Origin: JALZKA01 sp963717635 | Lineage (GTDB): Bacteria; Actinomycetota; Thermoleophilia; Solirubrobacterales; 70-9 | Reading direction: 5' to 3' | DNA length: 64,000 nt | Assembly: GCA_963717635.1 (NCBI GenBank) | Contig: OY970347.1 | Coordinates: 1,240,001-1,304,000 of the forward strand | Shown: piece by piece, positions 27,086 through 32,581 of the stretch | How positions within the stretch are numbered: the first letter of the stretch is position 1 | How the letters are laid out: every line of letters begins with the position of its first letter | Notes under the pieces: generated by a model | Seen by the model: the letters and a program-made list of their open reading frames with translations, nothing else | Told to the model about the DNA's origin: nothing | The model's database searches: none | Position numbers and translations under genes: made by a program

Positions 27086-27733
27086 ATGAGCAAACTTAGG
27101 TGTCATATCTCGATCTCGCTGGATGGTTTCGTCGCCGGCCCGAACCAGAGCGAGGAGCACCCGCTCGGCGAGGGCGGCGAGCGGCTTCACGACTGGGTGG
27201 TTTCACTCGCCACTTGGCGCCAAGCCCACAACAAGCAGGCCGGCGAGGTGAACGAGAGCACACGGATCTCCGAGGAATCGCGCGAGAACGTCGGCGCCGG
27301 CCTGATGGGCCGGAACATGTTCGGGCCGATCGGCGGTGGTGACTGGGGCGACGGTCGGTGGACGGGCTGGTGGGGCGACGACCCTCCCTACCACTACCCC
27401 GTGTTCATTCTCACCCATCACCGGCGTGGTCCGGTGGAGATGGAGGGAGGGACCACATACCACTTCGTGACGGACGGAATCGAGTCCGCTCTCGAACAGG
27501 CGAAAGCGGCCGCCGGCGGCAGGGACGTCATGCTTTGGGGAGGGGCCGACGTCGCTGGGCAGTACCTGGCAGCGGGACTCCTGGACGAGCTCGAGCTTCA
27601 CGTAGTTCCCGTGTTGCTCGGCGACGGTGCTCGCCTCTTCGACAACCTCGGGGATGCGGAGGTGGGGCTCGAGCAGGTCCGGGCCGTCGAGGCGCCCGGC
27701 GTCACCCACCTGAAGTACAGAGTGGCGACATAA
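27086..27733 (+). CDS. RibD C-terminal / dihydrofolate reductase-like protein
   Basis: 215 residues. N-terminal LRCHISISLDGFVAGPNQS is the hallmark of the small RibD_C/YyaP family, followed by VFILTHHRR, GIESALEQAKAAAGGRDVMLWGGADVAGQYLAAGLLDELELHVVPVLLGDGARLF. These residues build the NADPH-binding DHFR-like fold. Stand-alone members are generally of unknown substrate; participation in riboflavin synthesis is unlikely without a deaminase domain. It is convergent with the SnoaL array and separated from it by a terminator hairpin. Confidence 0.85.
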   Translation: MSKLRCHISISLDGFVAGPNQSEEHPLGEGGERLHDWVVSLATWRQAHNKQAGEVNESTRISEESRENVGAGLMGRNMFGPIGGGDWGDGRWTGWWGDDPPYHYPVFILTHHRRGPVEMEGGTTYHFVTDGIESALEQAKAAAGGRDVMLWGGADVAGQYLAAGLLDELELHVVPVLLGDGARLFDNLGDAEVGLEQVRAVEAPGVTHLKYRVAT

Positions 27734-27735
27734 AA

Positions 27736-27755
27736 CGGGCCGAGCGACCGGCCCG
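27736..27755. terminator. bidirectional terminator hairpin
   Basis: CGGGCC (27736-27741) pairs with GGCCCG (27750-27755) around an 8-base loop, in the 27-base gap between the convergent RibD-C gene and the last SnoaL gene. Four A bases precede it, giving a T run when read on the minus strand. Position and symmetry suggest it serves both transcripts. Confidence 0.6.
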
Positions 27756-27760
27756 CGGGT

Positions 27761-28165
27761 CTACGCCGAGACCCCGGCGGCCTTGAGAGCTTCGCTCCTG
27801 TCCAGGTAGCCCTGTGCGAGCAGGAGCTTCCCCTCCCGAATCGTCCAGATCGCAGCCCACGGAAAGTCGATTTCGAGTCCCATGTGAGAGGCGGTGCCCC
27901 GGGCTCGCAGGAGCATCACGACGGTCTCGCTGTCATCGGGTAGGTCGATGATCTCCTCGGTCTCTACGGTGGCTTCGTCGATTACCTCGAATACTTGCTG
28001 ACGCCATTCCCGTACCCCCTGGTGGCCGTGGAAGGAACCTCGCACCGGGAAGTCAGGGGGGTTCCTGATCTCAATTCGCTCGTCGCAGAGGCTGAGCGGC
28101 GGCATCCCGGTCGCGTTGAAACCGCCCCACCACTGCCGCACGATCTCCGCGTTCTCCTCCGACAT
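27761..28165 (-). CDS. SnoaL-like/NTF2-fold protein, array member 1 (most distal)
   Basis: 134 residues, beginning MSEENAEIVRQWWGGFNA and ending ALKAAGVSA, slightly diverged from the array's usual end. The NTF2-like cone is recognisable from DERIEIRNPPDFPVRGSFHGHQGVREW and AAIWTIREGKLLLAQGYLDR. This fold binds small hydrophobic ligands; some family members are polyketide cyclases or isomerases, most are unassigned. It starts 3 bases after the stop of the preceding array gene, so it should be the last gene of that transcript. Function unknown. Confidence 0.82.
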   Translation of the reverse strand: MSEENAEIVRQWWGGFNATGMPPLSLCDERIEIRNPPDFPVRGSFHGHQGVREWRQQVFEVIDEATVETEEIIDLPDDSETVVMLLRARGTASHMGLEIDFPWAAIWTIREGKLLLAQGYLDRSEALKAAGVSA

Positions 28166-28168
28166 CGT

Positions 28169-28579
28169 CTACTCCGACAGCCCGGCAGCTGCGAGGGCCT
28201 CCTGCCGGCTCGGGTACACGTCCATTCGGAGGAAGCGGCCTCTCGACAGCAAGACAACTCCGGCGCTACGAAGCTCGACTTCGACGCCACTTCTCGCGGT
28301 CCCGTAGAAGGTGAGGTCCATAAAGATGGTCTCCGGGCCTATCTCGCGCAGCTCATTGACCTCGTTGCGCCATTCCTGGAAAGCATCGGACAGGTCTCTG
28401 AAGTAGGCGCGAACCCCATCGTGACCTCGGTAGCTCGCCCCCTCAACCGAGACGAGGCGAGACAGAAACTCAAAGTCTTCGCCAACGAACGCGAGGGCTC
28501 TATCGATCGTTTCCTCCGGGGGGCCCGAACGATTCGCTTCGATGGCGCGGCGCACAAGCTCTTTGTTCTCCTCAGACAT
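28169..28579 (-). CDS. SnoaL-like/NTF2-fold protein, array member 2
   Basis: 136 residues from ATG 28579 (MSEENKELVRRAIEANR); upstream extension to 28648 runs into the 45-bp repeat and is not credible. The core has VGEDFEFLSRLVSVEGASYRGHDGVRAYFRDL, then FYGTARSGVEVELRSAGVVLLSRGRFLRMDVYPSR and the array tail EALAAAGLSE. It is the first gene after the 45-bp repeat and has the conserved GAGATACTGCG leader just before the ATG, so it may start its own, leaderless, transcript with the gene at 27761. Confidence 0.84.
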   Translation of the reverse strand: MSEENKELVRRAIEANRSGPPEETIDRALAFVGEDFEFLSRLVSVEGASYRGHDGVRAYFRDLSDAFQEWRNEVNELREIGPETIFMDLTFYGTARSGVEVELRSAGVVLLSRGRFLRMDVYPSRQEALAAAGLSE

Positions 28580-28588
28580 CGCCCACGC

Positions 28589-28594
28589 AGTATC
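28589..28594 (-). promoter_or_regulatory. candidate -10 element for array members 2 and 1
   Basis: On the minus strand GATACT ends 9 bases before ATG 28579, inside the conserved leader CGAGATACTGCGTGGGCG. The same leader with the same spacing stands before the genes at 29086 and 31574. With a -10 this close to the start codon the transcript would have no or almost no leader. A -35 box is not evident. Confidence 0.45.
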
Positions 28595-28615
28595 TCGCTC
28601 AAGCCTGCTCCTGTG

Positions 28616-28660
28616 GTTACGGCTGGTCGTGGATGGTGTGCTGCCCATCCGTTGCCCACC
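28616..28660. repeat. 45-bp dispersed repeat, copy 1
   Basis: Copy 1 of a 45-bp sequence beginning GTTACGGCTGG and ending CGTTGCCCACC. It differs from copy 2 (29591-29635) at 4 positions. Like copies 2 and 3 it lies just beyond the stop codon of a SnoaL gene (here that of 28694-29086, about 33 bases away), between array genes. Confidence 0.85.
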
Positions 28661-28693
28661 GGAACGGCTGCGGTGCGAGCCTGACTGGCGGTT

Positions 28694-29086
28694 CTACTCC
28701 GACAGCCCGGCGGCTTCGAGGGCCTGTGTTGAGGACTCAAATCCCTGGACTCGAGCAATCTTTCGGTTGACGAGTGTGATCAGGGAGCCGGCTAATTGCT
28801 CCACGGGAACGCCGCTTGTCGTCCCCGTAGCGGTCACGCGGTGAACGGTTACAACCTGGTCGCCTCCGGCGTCGATCAACTCGATCAGCTCGAATCGGAA
28901 GTCACCAATATGGGCACGGAAGTCTGCGTACCACTTCAGCAGCCCTTCGTGTCCGACGTACGGCCTGTTATGAGGGGCGGATGCGTAGTTGAGCCAGACG
29001 ACGTCAGGGTCGAGGAGGTTAAGGAACTCCGGTGTGCCCTGAGCGTCGAACAGCCTGCGGACGATCTCCACGTTCTCCTCCGACAT
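28694..29086 (-). CDS. SnoaL-like/NTF2-fold protein, array member 3
   Basis: 130 residues: MSEENVEIVRRLFDAQGTPEF, LLDPDVVWLNYASAPHNRPYVGHEGLLKWYADFRAHI, then VTVHRVTATGTTSGVPVEQ and tail ALEAAGLSE. The central polar pocket residues (two His and an Asp near PYVGHEG) differ from other members, suggesting a different ligand or none. The gene is framed by the conserved leader upstream and the 45-bp repeat downstream, so it resembles a self-contained module. No function can be assigned beyond the fold. Confidence 0.84.
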   Translation of the reverse strand: MSEENVEIVRRLFDAQGTPEFLNLLDPDVVWLNYASAPHNRPYVGHEGLLKWYADFRAHIGDFRFELIELIDAGGDQVVTVHRVTATGTTSGVPVEQLAGSLITLVNRKIARVQGFESSTQALEAAGLSE

Positions 29087-29095
29087 CGCCCGCGC

Positions 29096-29101
29096 AGTAT
29101 C
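29096..29101 (-). promoter_or_regulatory. candidate -10 element for array member 3
   Basis: GATACT on the minus strand ends 9 bases before ATG 29086, within CGAGATACTGCGCGGGCG, identical in spacing to the copies near 28579 and 31574. It separates this gene from the gene at 29180 upstream, implying a separate near-leaderless transcript. Confidence 0.45.
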
Positions 29102-29179
29102 TCGCGCCTGCGACGTGGGAAGAGGCTGGCGTCCGGCTCAGCTAGGGACGCTCCCGAAGGTCGGGCGGCTTCAACGCGA

Positions 29180-29452
29180 CTAGACCTCGTGCTCCCGCAC
29201 AAGCTCCGCCATTTCAGGCCGCCCCTGCATGCCGGCCTCTTGAAAAATCGCTGGCATGTCGGGGTCAGAGATCAGCTTCCCGTAGCCCTCCTCGTCCCAA
29301 TCGAACACCACCCAGACTCGGGTATCGTCATTTGGGTCGCGAAAGACATGCGCGCCGCCGCTTCCGTACTGCTTGCGCTTCTCAGCGCCTTTGGTGGTGA
29401 AGGTTGCGAGGAACGTATCGACGTCCTCGACCTTCGCGGTAGACAAGATCAA
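29180..29452 (-). CDS. small ferredoxin-like-fold (ABM/cyclase-type) protein
   Basis: 90 residues, TTG start with AAGGAG about nine bases upstream. The sequence MILSTAKVEDVDTFLATF...KRKQYGSGGAHVFRDPNDDTRVWVVFDWDEEGYGKLISDPDMPAIFQEAG resembles small dimeric alpha+beta-barrel proteins related to antibiotic biosynthesis monooxygenases. It is not a SnoaL protein but lies within the array on the same strand, between 45-bp repeat copy 2 and array member 3. Enzymatic function uncertain; no catalytic residues are established. Confidence 0.72.
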   Translation of the reverse strand: MILSTAKVEDVDTFLATFTTKGAEKRKQYGSGGAHVFRDPNDDTRVWVVFDWDEEGYGKLISDPDMPAIFQEAGMQGRPEMAELVREHEV

Positions 29453-29590
29453 CTGAGGGCTCCTTTCAGCGTTTCAGTCGTCCACGCCGACACTACCGCG
29501 GCGGTGGAGTGGCCGCAAGGAGCACTTTCAAGTTCACACCTGAGGTCCGGGGGACGACCTTGACCGCGCCCCATGAGGCGCCCGCGCCGA

Positions 29591-29635
29591 GTTGCGGCTG
29601 GTTGTGGATGGCGTGTTGCCCATCCGTTGCCCACC
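29591..29635. repeat. 45-bp dispersed repeat, copy 2
   Basis: The reference copy, GTTGCGGCTGG...CGTTGCCCACC, in the 216-base gap between the SnoaL pseudogene (29669) and the small protein at 29180. The flank TGAGCGGGTGC continues the similarity to copy 3, and GACTGGCG continues that to copy 1. Nothing else is recognisable in this gap. Confidence 0.88.
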
Positions 29636-29668
29636 TGAGCGGGTGCGATCCAAGCCGGACTGGCGCGC

Positions 29669-29961
29669 CTACTCCGGCAGCCCGGCGGCTTCGAGGGCGT
29701 CGGCTCTTTCGCCGAACAATTCCCACCGCACGATTCGACCGTTCCGAAACGTCCACACCTGAGTCTGTTGGCGCTCCACGGGCACACCACTCGTCTTGCC
29801 CCGCCCGCGTTCGCGAACCGTGATCACAACGCTCTGGCCCACGTCGATGAACTCGATGGGGTCAATCGCGTACTCATCCCACGTTCCCCAGTAATGCCTG
29901 ACAGCCTCGATCACGTCGCTGTCCAGGCACTCCGCGCAAGGTCCACGTTCTCCTGCGACAT
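29669..29961 (-). pseudogene. SnoaL-like array member 4, disrupted by an internal deletion
   Basis: The 3' part is intact: VIEAVRHYWGTWDEYAIDPIEFIDVGQSVV, VRERGRGKTSGVPVERQQ, VWTFRNGRIVRWELF and tail ALEAAGLPE. A start codon with MSQENVDLAR stands at 29961-29932, but it is 44 bases from the DVIEAV codons, whereas the sibling at 30771 has 138 bases there. The difference of 94 bases is not divisible by three, so the start is out of frame and hits TGA. A protein of 81 residues from GTG 29914 could still be made, but would lack the first third of the fold. Confidence 0.75.
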
Positions 29962-29964
29962 CGC

Positions 29965-30363
29965 CTACTCCGACAGCCCGGCGGCTTCGAGGGCTTCGGC
30001 TTTCGCCTCAAACTGCTCGATTCGGATAACCGACCGCCCCCGGAACGTCCAGACCTGGAAGAAAGTGAGTTCGACAGGCGCGCCACTTGTCTTCCCGGTG
30101 CCGCGCTGTCGCACCCGCACGATCACGCTCTCACCGACCGCGATCAGTTCTTCGGCCGTAAGGCTGAAGTCAGTCCACGCTTCCAGCCACCGTCGCATCC
30201 ATTGTCGGATGCCGTCCGGTCCCAGGTGTCGTCCGGGATCGGGCAGGTCTTGGCGTGGAATGAACACGACGTGGGGGTCGTAAAGGTCGGCACCGGCTCG
30301 CAGGTTGCCGCGCGACCACTCATCGTGGATACCCCGCACAATCTCCACGTTCTCCTCCGACAT
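29965..30363 (-). CDS. SnoaL-like/NTF2-fold protein, array member 5
   Basis: 132 residues: MSEENVEIVRGIHDEWSRGNLRAGADLYDPHVVFIPRQDLPDPGRHLGPDGIRQWMRRW, then TAEELIAVGESVIVRVRQRGTGKTSGAPVELTFFQVWTFRG and tail EALEAAGLSE. The VRxRGxGKTSG segment is shared with members 4 and 6, so these three form a close subgroup. Three bases separate it from the gene on either side, consistent with one polycistronic transcript beginning at 31574. Confidence 0.86.
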   Translation of the reverse strand: MSEENVEIVRGIHDEWSRGNLRAGADLYDPHVVFIPRQDLPDPGRHLGPDGIRQWMRRWLEAWTDFSLTAEELIAVGESVIVRVRQRGTGKTSGAPVELTFFQVWTFRGRSVIRIEQFEAKAEALEAAGLSE

Positions 30364-30366
30364 CGC

Positions 30367-30768
30367 CTACTCCGACAGCCCGGCGGCTTCGCGGCCTTGC
30401 TGCTCGTTCCAGAACGTCTCCCAGCGAATGACCTTGCCGTCGCGCAACGTGAACACCGAGGCGGATGGAGCGTCTACCTCGATGCCGTCTCGTCCGACGA
30501 AGTGCTCGACGCTCACAAGGAGAACCTTGTCGGTTCCTACGGCACGGATTTCCCGCGCCTCGGTTCGGTGCTTCTCCCAGGCGTCGTTAAAAGAGTTGAA
30601 CTGGCTTCGCACCTCCTCGCGACCCCGAGCCACGCGCGGAGACGGCGAGTCCGGGGGATCGTGGAACTCCACATCATCCGCAAAGAACCTGCGCCCAGCC
30701 GCATCCGCGCCCTCCGCGTTGAAGGCCTCGACGGCCTTCCGGATGATCTCCACATTCTCCTCGAACAT
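30367..30768 (-). CDS. SnoaL-like/NTF2-fold protein, array member 6
   Basis: 133 residues from ATG 30768 (MFEENVEIIRKAVEAFNAEGAD); the frame is open for 309 bases further upstream but only through the neighbouring gene. Core: FFADDVEFHDPPDSPSPRVARGREEVRSQFNSF, VEHFVGRDGIEVDAPSASVFTLRDGKVIRWETF, and a shortened tail QGREAAGLSE. EFHDPP and the RDGKVIRWE strand are standard for the family. Two to three bases separate it from its neighbours. Confidence 0.85.
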   Translation of the reverse strand: MFEENVEIIRKAVEAFNAEGADAAGRRFFADDVEFHDPPDSPSPRVARGREEVRSQFNSFNDAWEKHRTEAREIRAVGTDKVLLVSVEHFVGRDGIEVDAPSASVFTLRDGKVIRWETFWNEQQGREAAGLSE

Positions 30769-30770
30769 CG

Positions 30771-31160
30771 CTACTCCGACAGCCCGGCGGCTTCGAACGC
30801 GGCGTCCTTGTCCGGGAAGAGCGCCCACCAGATGACCCGGCCCCGACTGAAGGTCCACACCTGCGCCCATCGCCTGTCGAAGGGAGCGCCGCTGCCCTTC
30901 CCACGGCCTCGTTCCCGCACCGCGACAACCACGCTCGATCCTGCGTCTATCAGCTCCTCCGCGTCGAGGCGGTAGTCCTCCCAGGTGCCCCAGTAGTGAC
31001 GAGAAGCCTTGATGACGGCATCGCGCCCGAAGTACACGGGGTCGAGGTCCAACCCGGGCAGCTCGCGCGAATCCCACACGACGTATTCGTCAAGCAGGGC
31101 CCAGAAGGCCTCTACGTCTTGGACGCCGCGCCGAACCAGTTCGACGTTCTCGCCCGACAT
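30771..31160 (-). CDS. SnoaL-like/NTF2-fold protein, array member 7
   Basis: 129 residues: MSGENVELVRRGVQDVEAFWALLDEYVVWDSRELPGLDLDPVYFGRDAVIKASRHYWGTWEDYRLDAEELIDAG with VRERGRGKGSGAPFDRRWAQVWTFSRGRVIWWALF and tail AFEAAGLSE. It is the closest relative of the disrupted member at 29669 (shared RHYWGTWxxY and VRERGRGK), so one likely arose from the other by duplication. It supplies the template showing what the pseudogene lost. Confidence 0.86.
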   Translation of the reverse strand: MSGENVELVRRGVQDVEAFWALLDEYVVWDSRELPGLDLDPVYFGRDAVIKASRHYWGTWEDYRLDAEELIDAGSSVVVAVRERGRGKGSGAPFDRRWAQVWTFSRGRVIWWALFPDKDAAFEAAGLSE

Positions 31161-31163
31161 TGC

Positions 31164-31574
31164 CTACTCCGACAGCCCGGCGGCTTCGAGGGCTTCGGCC
31201 TCCGTCGTGTAGTTCTCGCTCTGCGTCGCCTTGCCATCCCTGACGGTGAAGATGGACGCCCCGCGCTGCTCCAACGACGCACCGCTCTGCTTGCCCTTGA
31301 CCGTGCCGACCCAAGCGATCAGCACCCGGTCTTGGTCGATCGGCGCAACCCGCTCGACCTTCGTCTCCCACGATTCAAAGCTTCCTTCCATCTCGGCAAG
31401 CCAAGCGCGGAAACCGTCTGCGCCAAGCCGTGTGGTGCGACTGAGCGCGTCCGTCACCGCCACCATTTCGAACTCCGGATCGCAAAGGGCGTTCAACGTC
31501 GGCCAGTCTGGGTCCGGCCTACGGTTGGACGCCTCCCAAACCTGCTTGACGATCTCCACGTTCTCCTCCGACAT
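31164..31574 (-). CDS. SnoaL-like/NTF2-fold protein, array member 8 (first of the array)
   Basis: 136 residues from ATG 31574 (MSEENVEIVKQVWEASNRRPDPDW). Core CDPEFEMVAVTDALSRTTRLGADGFRAWLAEME, WVGTVKGKQSGASLEQRGASIFTVRDGKATQSENY, tail EALEAAGLSE. It begins the five-gene run that ends at 29669. Its start is preceded by the conserved near-leaderless promoter motif, and 37 bases upstream of the ATG lies the 3' end of a tRNA-Met fragment, so the module abuts a tRNA-derived junction. Confidence 0.86.
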   Translation of the reverse strand: MSEENVEIVKQVWEASNRRPDPDWPTLNALCDPEFEMVAVTDALSRTTRLGADGFRAWLAEMEGSFESWETKVERVAPIDQDRVLIAWVGTVKGKQSGASLEQRGASIFTVRDGKATQSENYTTEAEALEAAGLSE

Positions 31575-31583
31575 CGCCCGCGC

Positions 31584-31589
31584 AGTATC
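31584..31589 (-). promoter_or_regulatory. candidate -10 element for array members 8 to 4
   Basis: GATACT on the minus strand, ending 9 bases before ATG 31574, in the conserved leader CGAGATACTGCGCGGGCG. It is the only promoter-like motif ahead of the five tightly spaced genes. TGGCAA about 18 bases further upstream is a weak -35 candidate. Confidence 0.45.
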
Positions 31590-31611
31590 TCGCCCCAAGC
31601 CGCTTTTGCCA

Positions 31612-31648
31612 TGCCGGAGGAGGGACTCGAACCCCCGACCCGCGGATT
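31612..31648 (-). repeat. tRNA-Met 3'-end fragment A
   Basis: 37 bases matching the 3' part of the intact tRNA-Met at 34148-34221 with one mismatch (C for A at 31640), in the same orientation. It includes the T arm and 3' acceptor strand and ends in the anticodon stem. Such 3'-end copies are what site-specific elements leave at tRNA genes (attachment-site remnants). Confidence 0.85.
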
Positions 31649-31672
31649 CATGCCCAGGGATAGTCTCGGCAG

Positions 31673-32077
31673 GTGCCGTCGCGCCGCTCTCCGACGATTG
31701 ATCGGCTCAACGCCGCCTTCAACGCCCGGGACCTCGAGAGCTGGATGGCTCACGTCACCGAGGACTTCGAAATCGAGTCCCGCTTCGCGTCGGTTGCAGG
31801 GACGATCTTTCGGGGCAAAGAAGGTGTGGTCGCGTGGTGGATCGACCTGGCTGAAGCATGGGACTGGATGGAGGTCGATTTCTATGACTACGCCGACATC
31901 ACGGCGGAGCGGACAGTGATCATCGGAACGCTCCGGGGGATCGGGCGTGAGAGCGGACTGCAATTGGATGAGCCGATCGCTCAACGCTGGTACTGGCGCG
32001 AAGAGCGGCTTGCGAAGATCGAGTACCTGGACCGCCGCGAAGCCGAGATGATCACCAGGGGTCAGCTACCGCAATAG
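31673..32077 (+). CDS. SnoaL-like/NTF2-fold protein, plus-strand
   Basis: 134 residues, GTG start. LNAAFNARDLESWMAHVTEDFEIESRFASVAGTIFRGKEGVVAWWIDLAEAWDWMEVDF and AQRWYWREERLAKIEYLDRREAEM show the NTF2-like fold, but it lacks the MSEEN start and the EAAGLSE tail of the array and is transcribed in the opposite direction. It lies between tRNA fragments A and B as the only gene of that 500-base module, so it probably has a separate origin. Function unknown. Confidence 0.8.
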   Translation: MPSRRSPTIDRLNAAFNARDLESWMAHVTEDFEIESRFASVAGTIFRGKEGVVAWWIDLAEAWDWMEVDFYDYADITAERTVIIGTLRGIGRESGLQLDEPIAQRWYWREERLAKIEYLDRREAEMITRGQLPQ

Positions 32078-32114
32078 AGAGTGGATTCGAACCTTGAGTC
32101 GCGGTCCTTGGAAA

Positions 32115-32158
32115 TGCCGGAGGAGGGACTCGAACCCCCGACACGCGGATTATGATTC
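32115..32158 (-). repeat. tRNA-Met 3'-end fragment B
   Basis: 44 bases identical to the intact tRNA-Met 3' part (T arm, variable loop, anticodon stem and part of the anticodon loop), in the same orientation, then divergent. The longest perfect copy of the three. It lies 37 bases after the stop of the plus-strand SnoaL gene. Confidence 0.9.
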
Positions 32159-32242
32159 GGCTCTTGGAGTTGCGGCTGGTTGCGGCTGGTAGGACATAAG
32201 CGCACGGGTCGTGCGTTTCCACGCCTGAAGCGCACGCAGCGA

Positions 32243-32287
32243 GTTGCGGCTGGTTGTGGAGGGCGTGTTGCCCATTCGTTGCCCACC
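32243..32287. repeat. 45-bp dispersed repeat, copy 3
   Basis: GTTGCGGCTGG...CGTTGCCCACC with two differences from copy 2. As with the other copies a SnoaL gene end follows within about 27 bases on the plus strand (the stub at 32314), so the association with SnoaL stop codons holds in all three cases. Confidence 0.88.
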
Positions 32288-32313
32288 TGAGCGGGTGCAT
32301 GCCCGCCTGCGGT

Positions 32314-32349
32314 CTACTCCGACAGCCCGGCGGCTTCGAGTGTCTCGTC
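32314..32349 (-). pseudogene. SnoaL gene 3' stub
   Basis: Eleven codons plus TAG on the minus strand read DETLEAAGLSE, the array's diagnostic C-terminus, with an in-frame TGA directly before them. The rest of the gene is missing; tRNA fragment C begins 17 bases away where the gene body should be. This looks like a gene cut off by the junction marked by fragment C. Confidence 0.7.
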
Positions 32350-32366
32350 TCAGGCCACGTCTGCCA

Positions 32367-32411
32367 TGCCGGAGGAGGGACTCGAACCCCCGACACGGAT
32401 TATGATCCCGC
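32367..32411 (-). repeat. tRNA-Met 3'-end fragment C
   Basis: 45 bases matching the intact tRNA-Met 3' part except for a 2-base gap (the GC of ACGCGG) and one T-to-C change, in the same orientation. Shares the flanking TGCCA with fragment A. It is the fragment nearest the intact tRNA, 1.7 kb away. Confidence 0.85.
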
Positions 32412-32581
32412 GCCTGCGGTTGCGGCTGACGTTGTCGTTCGGAGGTCGGGGCGGCCGTGTTTCGCGTAAGCCTGGCCGGGCGACGGCTGAGCGCTTTGTT
32501 CCTGGCCGGCAAACCAGGGTTGTGCCAGCCGGCATGGGGTATGAGCGGAAGGAGCCCTAGGAACCTCCGGAGGAGTTAGCC

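Larger units (their letters stand above)
32078..32581. other. 504-base region without an intact gene, filled with repeats and remnants
   Basis: This stretch contains tRNA-Met fragment B, a short direct repeat of GTTGCGGCTG (32169-32190), 45-bp repeat copy 3, a SnoaL 3' stub, tRNA-Met fragment C, and finally the ribosome site GGAGGAG of the gene at 32582. No open frame in it looks like a protein. It resembles an accumulation of insertion junctions. Confidence 0.75.

Noticed and set aside
28694..31200. CRISPR-like repetition of the CTCCGACAGCCCGGCGGCTTCGAGGGC sequence
   Set aside because: These repeats are the coding ends (EALEAAGLSE plus stop) of the tandem SnoaL genes, spaced about 400 bases, not repeats with short spacers.
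31612..32411. Additional functional tRNA genes at the fragments
   Set aside because: Only the 3' half is present; acceptor 5' strand and D arm are missing, so no cloverleaf can form.
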